DNA of 64,000 nt from CAWCLK01 sp963796225 (GTDB lineage Bacteria > Actinomycetota > Nitriliruptoria > Nitriliruptorales > Nitriliruptoraceae): NCBI GenBank assembly GCA_963796225.1, contig CAWCLK010000057.1, positions 62,001-126,000 of the forward strand, written 5' to 3'. Shown one piece after another: positions 54,589 to 63,311 of the stretch. The number at the start of each line of letters is the position of its first letter. Within the stretch, counting starts at the first letter, position 1. Both the position numbers and the translations under genes were made by a program. The notes beneath the pieces were generated by a model. The model ran no database searches, was not told the DNA's origin, and worked only from the letters and a program-made list of their open reading frames with translations.

Positions 54589-55102
54589 GTGACCGAGCCC
54601 TCCTCCCCCGACTTCGGCCCGCGCGGGTACCTGCCCGAACGGGCCTCGAAGCGTGCCCGCAAGATCGTGCTGCGCGCCCCGCTCGGGCTGCAGTGGATCG
54701 TGGCGGCCGTGGTCTTCGGGGTGCTGGTCGTGGTGGCTGGCGTGCTGTGGCTGAGCGGCGGGGGCCCGCCCGGGCCGCCGTACGTCGAGGTCGGGGCGCT
54801 GCCGAGCGCCGCCGGCCCGACCGTGACGGCGCTGGACGAGGTCGACGCGTGGCTGGTGACCGGCTCGGGCCCGGCCCTGGCCGTCCCCCGGGAGCAGGTC
54901 GCCCAGCTCGGCTGGTGCGAGGCGACCGGCCACTTCGAGTCCACCGACGGGCGGGCGTGGTCCGCGACGGGGCGCGGGTACGGGACGCCGTCCCTGCGCA
55001 CGCACCCGGTGGTGGTCCACGACGGGACGGTCTACGTGGACCCGACAGCGCGTGCGGGACGGTGCGCGCCCCGCCGAGGAGGCGGTCGACCCCGCCTGCT
55101 GA
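54589..55102 (+). CDS. Single-span membrane protein of unknown function (frameshift at 3' end)
   Basis: About 170-residue protein beginning 4 bp after the accDA stop (GTG 54589). Residues 1-30 are basic (RASKRARKIVLRAPLG), residues 35-57 are one membrane helix (WIVAAVVFGVLVVVAGVLWL), and the outside part contains LGWCEATGHFESTDGRAWSA and PVVVHDGTVYVDP. The last motif looks like a stunted Rieske-type or other 'VYVDP' C-end, but no metal ligands are seen. The annotated end at 55102 assumes a frame change near 55050 (giving ARPAEEAVDPAC); as written the frame would run on into the next gene. Confidence 0.55.
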
Positions 55103-55201
55103 CGACCCCCGGGGCCGACCGGCCCGGTGCGTGGGGGCCGAAGGTCCTTTTCCACGCTCTCCACCGTTTCTATTCGCCGGGGCGGTGTCTACGGTCGCCC
55201 C

Positions 55202-55885
55202 ATGGACACCGACGAGACCGCCACCGCCCTGCACCGCGCCCTGTCGCACCCCGCCCGGGGGCGCCTGCTGGACGTGCTGCGCAGCGAGCAGCGCCCCGTC
55301 GGCGTCGAGGAGCTGGCCGAACGGAGTGGGCTGCACGTCAACACGGTCCGCGGCCACCTCGCCCAGCTCGAGGCCGCCGGCCTGGTGACCTCCGCCCCCG
55401 AACCCCGTGATCGGCCGGGGCGCCCACGGCAGGTCTACCGGCCCACCGACCGAGCGGCCGCCGCCGACGAGCCGAGCTACCGCTTCCTCGCACAGGTGCT
55501 GTCGAGCTACGTCGCCGCCACCACGACCGATCCGGCGGCGGCGGGGCGTGAGGCGGGCATCGCCTGGGGCCGGCACCTGGTCGAGGGCCCGGCCCCGTTC
55601 GCCACCGTGGACGTGCCGGCGGCCCTGGCCGAGGTCATGGGCCTGCTCGACGGGTTCGGCTTCGCGCCCCGGCTCGAGCAGCGCACGACCGACCACCCGG
55701 TGGTCCACCTGCACCGGTGTCCCTTCGTGGAGGTGGCCCGCGACCAGCAGGACGTGGTGTGCGCGATCCACCTCGGGCTGCTGCAGGGCGCGCTGGCCGA
55801 GCTGGGCGGCGACGTCGAGGCGACCGAGCTGCTGCCGTTCGTCGAGCCCGACCGGTGCGTGGCCCACCTGCGGGTGCGGTCGTGA
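55202..55885 (+). CDS. Winged-helix regulator with C-terminal cysteines (SufR/ArsR-like)
   Basis: 227-residue regulator. N-terminal winged helix (HPARGRLLDVLRSEQRPVG near residues 17-35; LAERSGLHVNTVRGHLAQLE near 40-59), linker, then a ligand domain (about 85-227) with HRCPFVEVARDQQDVVCAIH; Cys and His near the end resemble the Fe-S-binding C-terminus of SufR-like regulators. It could sense NO or oxygen through a Fe-S cluster. ATG 55202. It overlaps or abuts the NnrS-like gene (GTGA), so it is transcribed with it. Confidence 0.78.
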   Translation: MDTDETATALHRALSHPARGRLLDVLRSEQRPVGVEELAERSGLHVNTVRGHLAQLEAAGLVTSAPEPRDRPGRPRQVYRPTDRAAAADEPSYRFLAQVLSSYVAATTTDPAAAGREAGIAWGRHLVEGPAPFATVDVPAALAEVMGLLDGFGFAPRLEQRTTDHPVVHLHRCPFVEVARDQQDVVCAIHLGLLQGALAELGGDVEATELLPFVEPDRCVAHLRVRS

Positions 55886-57039
55886 GTGCGTCGGTCACGG
55901 TCGAGTACTCGGCAGGCGACACCCGCGCCGGCGCTGCCGCGGCGGGCGCGTGGCGTGCTGCTGGCCGCGGGCGGCGCCGCGCTGCTCATGGGGGTGTGGA
56001 CCGGGCTGATGAAGGCGGGCATGCACGAGCCCATGGGCCCGGTCGCCGCGCACGGCCCGCTGATGGCGCTGGGGTTCCTCGGCACCCTCATCGGGCTGGA
56101 GCGCGCGGTCGCGCACGGGACCCGGTGGTCGGCGCTGGCCCCGGCCGCCAGCGCCGCCGGCGTGGTCGCCGTGCTGGGCGGGGCGCCGACCGTGGTGGGC
56201 GGCAGCCTGTTCGCCCTCGCCGGGGCGACCGTGTGCCTGGTGTTCGCCGACCTGCTGCGCCGCCACGCCGACCACGCGCTGGGCCTCATGGCCGCCGGCG
56301 CCGTGGCGTGGGCGGGCGCCGGGGCGCTGTGGGCCGCCGGCTGGAGCCCGGTGCGCATCGCCCCGCTGCTCGCGGCCTTCCTCGTGCTGACCATCGTGGG
56401 CGAGCGGGTGGAGCTGTCCCGGCTGGCGGCGCCCACGCCTGCGGCCCTGCGACGCCTGCTGCTGGCCGCCGGTGTCTTCGCCCTCGGGGCCGTGGTCGCC
56501 CTGGTCGCCTGGCGGACCGGGCTCCTGCTCGCGGGAGTGGGCGCGGTGCTGCAGGCCGCGTGGTTGCTCCGCCACGACATCGCGCGCGTGACCATCCGCC
56601 GTCCGGGGCTGCCGAGGTTCGCGGCGACGTGCATGCTCGCCGGGCACGCCTGGCTCGCGGCGGCCGGGGCGCTCTGGATCGCCGAGGCCGCCGGCGTCGG
56701 GCCGTGGCTGGTCCACGACGCCGCCCTGCACGCCGTCTTCCTCGGCTTCGTGATGTCGATGGTCATGGGCCACGCCCCGATCATCCTGCCCGCCGTCCTG
56801 CACCGGCCGCTGCCCCACACCGGCCTCGGCTGGGTCCCGCTGGTCCTGCTCCACGCGTCGCTGGCGGTGCGCGTCGGCGCCGACCTCGCGGGCTCGGCCT
56901 GGCTGCGCGGCTGGGCCGCCCACGGCAACGTGACCGCGCTGCTGCGTTCGTCGGCCTGTCCGCCCTCGTGGCCCGGCGCGCCCGGTCACGCCCCGCTCCC
57001 CCGTCCCCCGCTGTCGTGTCCCACGGGAGTGCCGCATGA
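55886..57039 (+). CDS. NnrS-like polytopic membrane protein 1 (frameshifted)
   Basis: About 384 residues, 10-12 membrane helices. The GTG at 55886 gives a basic leader (RRSRSSTRQ). HGPLMALGFLGTLIGLERAV and ALHAVFLGFVMSMVMGHAPI are like segments of NnrS (a haem/copper membrane protein of the nitric oxide response). His residues repeat at the membrane-facing positions. One frame change near 56945 brings the gene to TGA 57037-57039, overlapping the next start (ATGA). Name by resemblance only; NnrS function is not fully known. Confidence 0.65.
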
Positions 57040-58365
57040 CCGGCCAACCCCCTGCCCGTACCCCCCTCGCCGGCCACCGGTCCCACACGCTCGGTCGGTC
57101 CCCCTTCGGCGCCACCGCCCCGTCCATCGCCGCGGCCCTGCTGTACGCCGTGGTCGCCGTGGTCTGGGTCACGTTCGGCGACGACTGGGTCCCGGGTCGC
57201 TGGATCCCCGTGCACCTGTTCACCCTCGGCGTGCTGACCAACCTCGTGCTGGTGTTCAGCGAGCACTTCGGGCGGACCCTGACCCGCCAGCCGGCCGAGC
57301 GGATCCGCTGGCAGCCGCCGGTGCTCAACGCCGGCGTCGTGGCGCTGCTGGTCGGACTGCCGCAGGGCTGGACGTGGCTGGTGGCCATCGGGCGCCACGG
57401 TCGTGACCGCCGTCGTGTTCGTGTCCTACTGGCGCCTGCGCTCGATGCGGCACGCGGCGGTCGGGGCCCGGTTCGTGTGGATCGTGCGCATGTACGAGCG
57501 GGCCCACGGGGCGTTCATCCACGGGGCGGTGCTCGGGGCGCTGATGGGCACGGGCGTGCTGTCGGGCAGCTGGTACCTGTCGGCCCGGACCGCCCACCTG
57601 CACGTCAACGTGCTCGGGTGGGGTGGGCTGACCCTGCTGGCGACCCTGGTGTTCTTCGGGCCCACGCTGGTCCGCACGCGCATCGTCGAGGGCGCCGACG
57701 AGCGCGCGGCCCGGGCCCTGCGGCGGGGCGCCACCGGCCTGACCGTTGGCGTGGTCCTGCTCCTGCTCACCGGCGTCGGCGGGACGGCCGCGACCGTCCT
57801 GCGGGTGCTCGCCGCCGCCGCCCTCGGTGTCTTCGCGTGGGCGACCACCGTGACCTGCGTGCCCGTGGGCCAGGCCGCCCACCGCGCCAACCCGTCCGCG
57901 ACCCGCTGGCCGGTCGTCGCCGTCAGCACCTGGTTCACGCTGGCGGTCTGGGCCGACGTCGCCGTGGTGGCCACCGGGTCCTGGCGGTACCTCGACGCCC
58001 TCGGCCTGGTCGCGATCCTCGGCGTGCTCGGCCAGTCGATCGCCACCGTCCTCACCTACCTCGCCCCGATGCTGCGCAGCCGCAGCTTCGGCGGGCGCGA
58101 CCTCGTGATCGCACGCCTCGAGCGGGGCGCCACCGTCCGCACGGCCGCGTGGAACACCGGCGTCGCCGCACTGGTCACCGCGGCCGTGCTGCGGGGCGGG
58201 GCGGCGCCGCTCGGCGTGGTCCTCGCCCGGGGCGGGTGGGCGCTGGTCGCCCTCGCCCTGCTCCAGCAGCTCGTCGCGGGCCTGCGCCCCGTCCCTGCCG
58301 AGGCCGAGGACGGCGACGCCCGTTCCGCCGTCGCCCGCCGGTACCGCGACGCCGAGGCCTCCTGA
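57036..58365 (+). CDS. NnrS-like polytopic membrane protein 2 (frameshifted)
   Basis: About 442 residues; membrane protein with roughly ten helices. ATG 57036 overlaps the previous stop. HLFTLGVLTNLVLVFSEHFG near residue 63, ERAHGAFIHGAVLGALMGTG, and AHLHVNVLGWGGLTLLATLV show periodic histidines as in haem/copper membrane domains related to NnrS or to the membrane part of actinobacterial copper nitrite-reductase-like oxidases. A frameshift near 57398. C-terminus is basic. Function inferred from family and context only. Confidence 0.65.
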
Positions 58366-58404
58366 CCTGCCCTGTCCACCCTCCGAACCGATCGAGGTCA
58401 CCCC

Positions 58405-59225
58405 ATGACCACCCTGACCACCCTCGCCTCCTCCCCCGAGGACGCCGCGGCCGCCGAGGCCGTCGAGCAGCACCACGCCCAGATGGCCGGCGCGCTGGCC
58501 ACCCACGTCGCCGGACTCGTGGCGGCGGCCTCGCGCGGCGACGCCGAGGCTGCCGAGACCGCCCGCCGTGACCCTCGTCGGCTGGTGCCGTGCGGAGCTC
58601 GTCCCGCACGCGCTCGCCGAGGAGCAGGCCATGTACCCGCCGGCCCACGCCATGGCCGAGGGCCGCCTGCTGGTCACCAGCATGATCGACGAGCACCACG
58701 TGATCACCGGCCTGGTCGAGGCCGTCGAGCGTGCCGACGACCCGGTCGCGGCCGCCGCCTCGGCCACCGCGCTGCGCGTGATGTTCGACAGCCACCTGGC
58801 CAAGGAGAACGAGCTGGTCCTGCCGCTGCTGACCTCGGCACGGGACGTCTCGGTCGCCGACCTGCTCGGCGGCATGCACGAGCTGCTCGGCGCAGCCGCC
58901 CACGACGACGACGCACGGCGACCACCACCACGGCGAGGCCGCCGCCCCGACGACCGACACCGGTCACACCTGCGGGTGCGGGGAGGTCGACCCGGCCGGT
59001 CACCCCGAGCTCGACGCGCGGAGCATCCCCCACGCCATCCGGCACGCCACGATCTTCGGGGCGCTCGATGCCGTCGCCCCCGGGGCCGGTCTCGTGCTCG
59101 TCGCGCCCCACGACCCGGTCCCGTTGCTGGCCCAGGTGGAGCAGCGCACCCCCGGCCGGTTCGAGGTCAGCTACCTCGAGCAGGGTCCCGAGGCCTGGCG
59201 TCTGCTGTTCCTGCGCCGCGGCTGA
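58405..59225 (+). CDS. Hemerythrin HHE-DUF2249 protein (two frameshifts)
   Basis: About 273 residues. ATG 58405. N-terminal HHE hemerythrin-like four-helix bundle (EQHHAQMAGAL near residue 20; HALAEEQAMYPPAH, MIDEHHVITGLVEAV, FDSHLAKENELVLP) with the diiron His/Glu pattern; then a His- and Cys-rich linker (THGDHHHGEAAAP, HTCGCGEV), then DUF2249 (ELDARSIPHAIRHATIFGAL; PVPLLAQVEQRTPGRFEVSY). The frame changes near 58567 and 58915. Such proteins repair or sense NO/oxidative damage (YtfE/ScdA-like). Last gene of the NnrS cluster. Confidence 0.8.
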
Positions 59226-59249
59226 CCCACGGCTGCCCCGCCGACGCCG

Positions 59250-59848
59250 TCAGGCCGCGACGGCGTCGGCGAGCAGCAGCGTCCCGACGGCGACGAACAC
59301 CGCCGCGGCGATGCGGCGGACGAGGTGCTCGGGCATGCGGGCGCCGGCGCGGTTGCCCACCAGGATCGCGATGGAGCTGGCCAGCGTCATGCCGGCCGTC
59401 GCCCCGATCCAGGTGGGCAGCGCCCCGCGCGTGGTGGCCAGCGTGACCGTGGCCAGCATGGTCTTGTCGCCGAACTCGGCCGCCAGGAACGCCAGGTAGG
59501 TCGTCACCAGCGCACCCCGCCCCCCGGCACGGTCCGCCTCGGCCCCGACGTCATCGTCGCCGTCATCATCGACGTCCTCGTCGTCGTCATCGTCCTCGCG
59601 CAGCGTCCAGATCCCGAAGCCGACGAACAGCAGGCCGGCCACGACCTGGACGGGGCGCTGCGGCAGGGTCTGGCCCGCGATCGCCCCGACCACCACCGCG
59701 ATGCCGAGCATCGTGGCCGCCGCGGCAGCGATGCCCGCCAGCACCACGGCCGCACGGTGGCGCGCCGCCAGGGCCAGCGCGAGCAGCTGGCTCTTGTCCC
59801 CCAGCTCGGCGACGAACACGATGCCGAGCACGGCAGCAGATCGGTCAT
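59250..59848 (-). CDS. GDT1/TMEM165 (UPF0016) family divalent-cation transporter (frameshifted start)
   Basis: About 199-residue membrane protein with the two inverted hallmark motifs VFVAELGDKSQLLALALA and LAAEFGDKTMLATVTLA, each an E-x-G-D-K/R. Six to seven helices. The middle loop is extremely acidic (DDDDDED, near residues 85-105). Family members export Mn2+ or Ca2+. The natural start ATG 59848 (MTDLLA...) is out of frame by one base near 59838. As read the same frame continues from the helicase upstream without a stop. Confidence 0.8.
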
Positions 59849-62228
59849 GATCTCGCGCCGCGCCGCCGGACGCGCGCAGGCACTCACCGGCGGGCACCCG
59901 GACCAGGGGCGCGTACGCGAGCAGGAGCTGCTTGCGGCCGACGCTGTCGAAGTCCACGGTGGCCTCGGCCTGCTCGCCCTCGCCGGCCAGGGCCGCGATC
60001 GCACCCTCGCCGAACTTCGTGTGGAGCACCCGCATGCCGACGGCGAACTCCTCGCCGCCGAAGGCCAGCACCTCGGTGTCACGGACGCGTCGGGCGGCGG
60101 AGCCGGTGGTCTTCGACGACCGCTGCTCGACCAGCTGCGGCGGGATCTCGCCGAGGAAGCGTGACGGCGGGTTGTACGACGACCCACCCCACAGCGTGCG
60201 ATGGTCGGCGTTGGTGAGGTACAGCCGGTCCTGGGCCCGGGTGATGCCGACGTAGGCGAGCCGACGTTCCTCCTCCAGCTCGGCCGTGTCGGTCAGGGAC
60301 CGCACGTGGGGGAACACCCCGTCCTCCATGCCGACCAGGAACACCACCGGGTACTCCAGCCCCTTGGCGTTGTGCAGGGTCATCAGCGTGATCTGGCCGT
60401 CCTCGTCGTCGAGCTGGTCCTGCTCGCTGACGAGCGTGACGGATTCGAGGAACTCGGAGAGGCTGGCGTCGGGGGTGCGTTCGGCGAACTCGCGGGCGAC
60501 CGACTGCAGCTCGCGGAGGTTCTCCTCGCGCGACAGCGCCTCGATGGTCTTCTCGGCCTGCACGTCGGCCATGTAGCCGGTCAGCTCCCACAGCTGCTCG
60601 ACGAGGTCCGGCAGGGCCGTGCCGGTGTCCACCAGCGCCTGCAGCTGGGCGAGCAGGGCGGTGAAGCCCTGCACCGAGGAGATCGCGCGCGGCCCGAGGG
60701 TCGTGCACTCCTCGACGCGCAGGCACGCATCGAGGAAGGAGATGCCCTCCCGGCGTGCCATGTCGCCCAGCGCCTGCACCGTCTTGTCGCCGATGCCGCG
60801 CCGCGGGACGTTGATGACCCGACGGACCGATTCGTCGTCGGCGGGGTTGACCAGGATGCGGGCGTAGGCCAGCAGGTCCTTGATCTCACGCCGTTCGTAG
60901 AAGCGCACGCCGCCGATCACGCGGTAGGGCGTGCCGACGCGGACGAAGACCTCCTCGAGCACGCGGGACTGGGCGTTGGTGCGGTAGAAGATCGCGACCT
61001 GGTCGAAGGTGACGTCGTGCTCGCGGCGCAGCCGTTCGACCTCCTCGGACACCCAGGCGGCCTCGTCGTGCTCGTCGTCGGCGTGGTAGCGCACGACCGC
61101 GGTGCCGAGCCCCCGGTCGGTCCACAGCGACTTGTCCTTGCGTTCGGTGTTGTTGCGGATCACCGCGTTGGACGCGTCGAGGATCGTCTGCGTGGAGCGG
61201 TAGTTCTGCGTCAGCGCGATCACGGTCGCGTCCGGGTAGTCGCGCTCGAAGTCGAGGATGTTGCGGATGTCGGCCCCGCGGAAGCGGTAGATCGACTGCG
61301 ACTCGTCGCCGACCACCATCAGGTTTCGGTGCTTGGCCGCCAGCATGTTGACCAGGTGGTACTGGGCCCGGTTGGTGTCCTGGTACTCGTCGACCATCAG
61401 GTGGCTGAAGCGTTCCTGGTAGTGCTCGAGCACGTCGGGGAAGATCTGGAACAGCTCGACGGTGCGCATGATGATGTCGTCGAAGTCCAGCGCGTTGTTG
61501 GCCGTGAGCTGGTGCTGGTAGGTCTCGTAGACGTCGCCGACGAGCCGGTCGGGGTAGCCCTCGGCCTGGTTCTTGAAGGTCTCGAAGTCGACCAGCTCGT
61601 CCTTGGCCGAGCTGATCGCGTGCTGGACGGACCGCGGGGTGATCCGTCGGTCGTCGATCCCGAGGTCCTTGAGGATCCGGGCGATGAGGCGGCGGGTGTC
61701 CTGGGCGTCGTAGATCGTGAACGAGCTGCCGTAGCCGAGGCGCTTCAGGTCACGGCGCAGGATCCGCACGCAGGCCTTGTGGAACGTGGTCACCCACATC
61801 TTCTGGCCGAGCCGCGTGCCGACGAGCTGCCCCACCCGCTCGGCCATCTCGCCGGCGGCCTTGTTGGTGAACGTGATCGCCAGGATCGCGAAGGGGTTGA
61901 CGTCGTGGTCCCGCACGAGGTGGGCGATGCGGTGGGTCAGCACCCGGGTCTTGCCCGACCCCGCCCCGGCGATCACCAGCACCGGACCGTCCACCGTGGT
62001 GACGGCGCGCTGCTGTTCCTCGTTCAGCCCGGCGACGAGGTCCGACATGCCGATCCCACCGCCGGAGGCCGCGAAGGACGGCTGCGCGGCGCCCCGCCGG
62101 CGCCCCGCCGCGGGCTCGGTCGGGCCGTCCGGCGCGTCGGGGTCCTGCCCCTCGGCACCGTCCCCGGACGTGCCGGTCGCCCGTGCGCGGGCACGGGCGA
62201 CGGCAGCGGCGATGTCGGTCTCGGACAT
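59250..62228 (-). CDS. pcrA: ATP-dependent DNA helicase PcrA/UvrD; reading frame runs on into the GDT1 gene
   Basis: Superfamily 1 helicase for repair and replication. ATG 62228. An N-terminal low-complexity extension (1-60) precedes Walker A IAGAGSGKTR (about 86-95), then Walker B VDEYQDTNRAQY (about 280-291), GDESQSIYRFRGA, NYRST, and QITLMTLHNAKGLEYPVVF and YVGITRAQDRLYL. The helicase proper ends near 59900 (VGRKQLLLAYAPL); the frame then continues through the GDT1 protein to 59250. I regard the fusion as the result of indels near 59835-59885, not as a natural protein, and list the GDT1 gene separately. Confidence 0.85.
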   Translation of the reverse strand: MSETDIAAAVARARARATGTSGDGAEGQDPDAPDGPTEPAAGRRRGAAQPSFAASGGGIGMSDLVAGLNEEQQRAVTTVDGPVLVIAGAGSGKTRVLTHRIAHLVRDHDVNPFAILAITFTNKAAGEMAERVGQLVGTRLGQKMWVTTFHKACVRILRRDLKRLGYGSSFTIYDAQDTRRLIARILKDLGIDDRRITPRSVQHAISSAKDELVDFETFKNQAEGYPDRLVGDVYETYQHQLTANNALDFDDIIMRTVELFQIFPDVLEHYQERFSHLMVDEYQDTNRAQYHLVNMLAAKHRNLMVVGDESQSIYRFRGADIRNILDFERDYPDATVIALTQNYRSTQTILDASNAVIRNNTERKDKSLWTDRGLGTAVVRYHADDEHDEAAWVSEEVERLRREHDVTFDQVAIFYRTNAQSRVLEEVFVRVGTPYRVIGGVRFYERREIKDLLAYARILVNPADDESVRRVINVPRRGIGDKTVQALGDMARREGISFLDACLRVEECTTLGPRAISSVQGFTALLAQLQALVDTGTALPDLVEQLWELTGYMADVQAEKTIEALSREENLRELQSVAREFAERTPDASLSEFLESVTLVSEQDQLDDEDGQITLMTLHNAKGLEYPVVFLVGMEDGVFPHVRSLTDTAELEEERRLAYVGITRAQDRLYLTNADHRTLWGGSSYNPPSRFLGEIPPQLVEQRSSKTTGSAARRVRDTEVLAFGGEEFAVGMRVLHTKFGEGAIAALAGEGEQAEATVDFDSVGRKQLLLAYAPLVRVPAGECLRASGGAARDHDRSAAVLGIVFVAELGDKSQLLALALAARHRAAVVLAGIAAAAATMLGIAVVVGAIAGQTLPQRPVQVVAGLLFVGFGIWTLREDDDDDEDVDDDGDDDVGAEADRAGGRGALVTTYLAFLAAEFGDKTMLATVTLATTRGALPTWIGATAGMTLASSIAILVGNRAGARMPEHLVRRIAAAVFVAVGTLLLADAVAA

Positions 62229-62269
62229 GGCGCGAGCCTACCCACGCCCCCCGACACCCCGGCCCGACC

Positions 62270-62380
62270 GAACTGGGCACCGTGGCCCCCGTGATCGGGG
62301 GGTTCCGGGTGCCCAGTTCCGGGCGGTGGGGTTCTGGGCACCGTGGCCCCCGGGATCGGGGGGTTCGGGGTTCCCAGTTC
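62270..62380. repeat. Two tandem inverted-repeat units upstream of pcrA
   Basis: A 46-bp unit (62274-62319) recurs at 62335-62380 with three mismatches, 61 bp apart. The first unit is a hairpin: GAACTGGGCACC (62270-62281) pairs with GGTGCCCAGTTC (62308-62319), and GGCCCCC with GGGGGG inside; the second is similar (CTGGGCACC... GGTTCCCAG). They lie in the gap between the pcrA start and the end of the DUF4870-like gene, and may be a terminator pair or a small repeat element. Confidence 0.85.
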
Positions 62381-62391
62381 GCCGGCTCGGC

Positions 62392-63078
62392 CTACGCGTC
62401 GTCGCCGATGAAGCGGATGGTCAGCGGGTAGCGGTAGCCCTCGCCGTTGTTGGCCTTCACCGCGGCGACGATCGTGGTGACGACCCAGGTCACGAAGAAC
62501 ACGATCGCCGCCGGGATCACCACGACCAGGCCGATGCCGAGCGTGGCCACCGACCCCACGAACCCGATCACCCCGTACAGCAGCATGGAGAGGTTGAAGT
62601 TCAACGCCTCCTTGCCGTGGTGGTCGAGGAAGGGGTGCTCGTCCCGGCGTGCCAGCCACATGATCAGCGGGCCCACGAAGGCCAGCGCCACGATCGCCCC
62701 GGCGAACGCCGACAGGTGCGTCAGCATCCCGTAGGTCCGCAGCGACGACGACAGTCCCGAGGGGTGGGACGGGTCGCTGAACGGCGGGCGCCCCGCGGGA
62801 CCGGCGCCGCCACCCGGCGGGGGCGGCGGGACCGGCGTGGTCATGACGGCCGTCGGTGGGGCGGGCGGGGGCGGCTCGGGGGTGGACGCATCCCCGGCCG
62901 GGGCCTCGGGCCCCAGGTCCTCGCTGGCAGCGGCCTCGGCCGCGGAGGGCTCGGTGGCCGAGGCGTCGCCGGCCGCCTCCTCCACGACGGGGAGGTCGGC
63001 GCCGCAGACGGGGCAGGTGTGGTCGCGGGCGGGTTCCTCGGTGGCCCCGCACACGACGCAGGTCGTGGTGGTCGACAC
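62392..63078 (-). CDS. DUF4870-type membrane protein with zinc-ribbon
   Basis: 228 residues. The GTG at 63078 is chosen because AAGGA is 5 bp upstream. N-terminal zinc ribbon (Cys7-x2-Cys10 and Cys22-x2-Cys25), a low-complexity Ala/Glu/Pro linker (about 30-110), then a DUF4870-like membrane part (GMLTHLSAFAGAIVALAFVG; RDEHPFLDHHGKEALNFNLS; IPAAIVFFVTWVVTTIVAAV) with three helices. Function unknown. Transcribed towards pcrA. Confidence 0.8.
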   Translation of the reverse strand: MSTTTTCVVCGATEEPARDHTCPVCGADLPVVEEAAGDASATEPSAAEAAASEDLGPEAPAGDASTPEPPPPAPPTAVMTTPVPPPPPGGGAGPAGRPPFSDPSHPSGLSSSLRTYGMLTHLSAFAGAIVALAFVGPLIMWLARRDEHPFLDHHGKEALNFNLSMLLYGVIGFVGSVATLGIGLVVVIPAAIVFFVTWVVTTIVAAVKANNGEGYRYPLTIRFIGDDA

Positions 63079-63259
63079 GGTGGTTCCTTCACGGGAGGTC
63101 GTTGTCCCCATGGTGCCCCCGCGCCCCGCCACGGGGCATCCGGGACCACCCCGAGCGACCCCTGACTCGTGAATGGGCGTCCGAGGGACGAGGACGGACA
63201 TGCACGACGTCAACCCGGATGGGGTGAGGAACGAACCCCATGGAAGGCGCTGACGTGCC

Positions 63260-63288
63260 GCGGGGGCGGCCGTGGTGGCCGCCCCCGC
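63260..63288 (-). terminator. Perfect 12-bp hairpin
   Basis: GCGGGGGCGGCC (63260-63271) and GGCCGCCCCCGC (63277-63288) with loop GTGGT, 24 bp after the stop of the ABC binding-protein gene. Probable terminator of that leftward transcript. Confidence 0.8.
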
Positions 63289-63311
63289 AGGGTCATGTCA
63301 CGTGCTGGCGG

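Noticed and set aside
59250..62228. Natural helicase-transporter fusion protein
   Set aside because: No biological precedent known to me, and a plausible start and stop are each one base out of frame; treated as a sequencing artefact.
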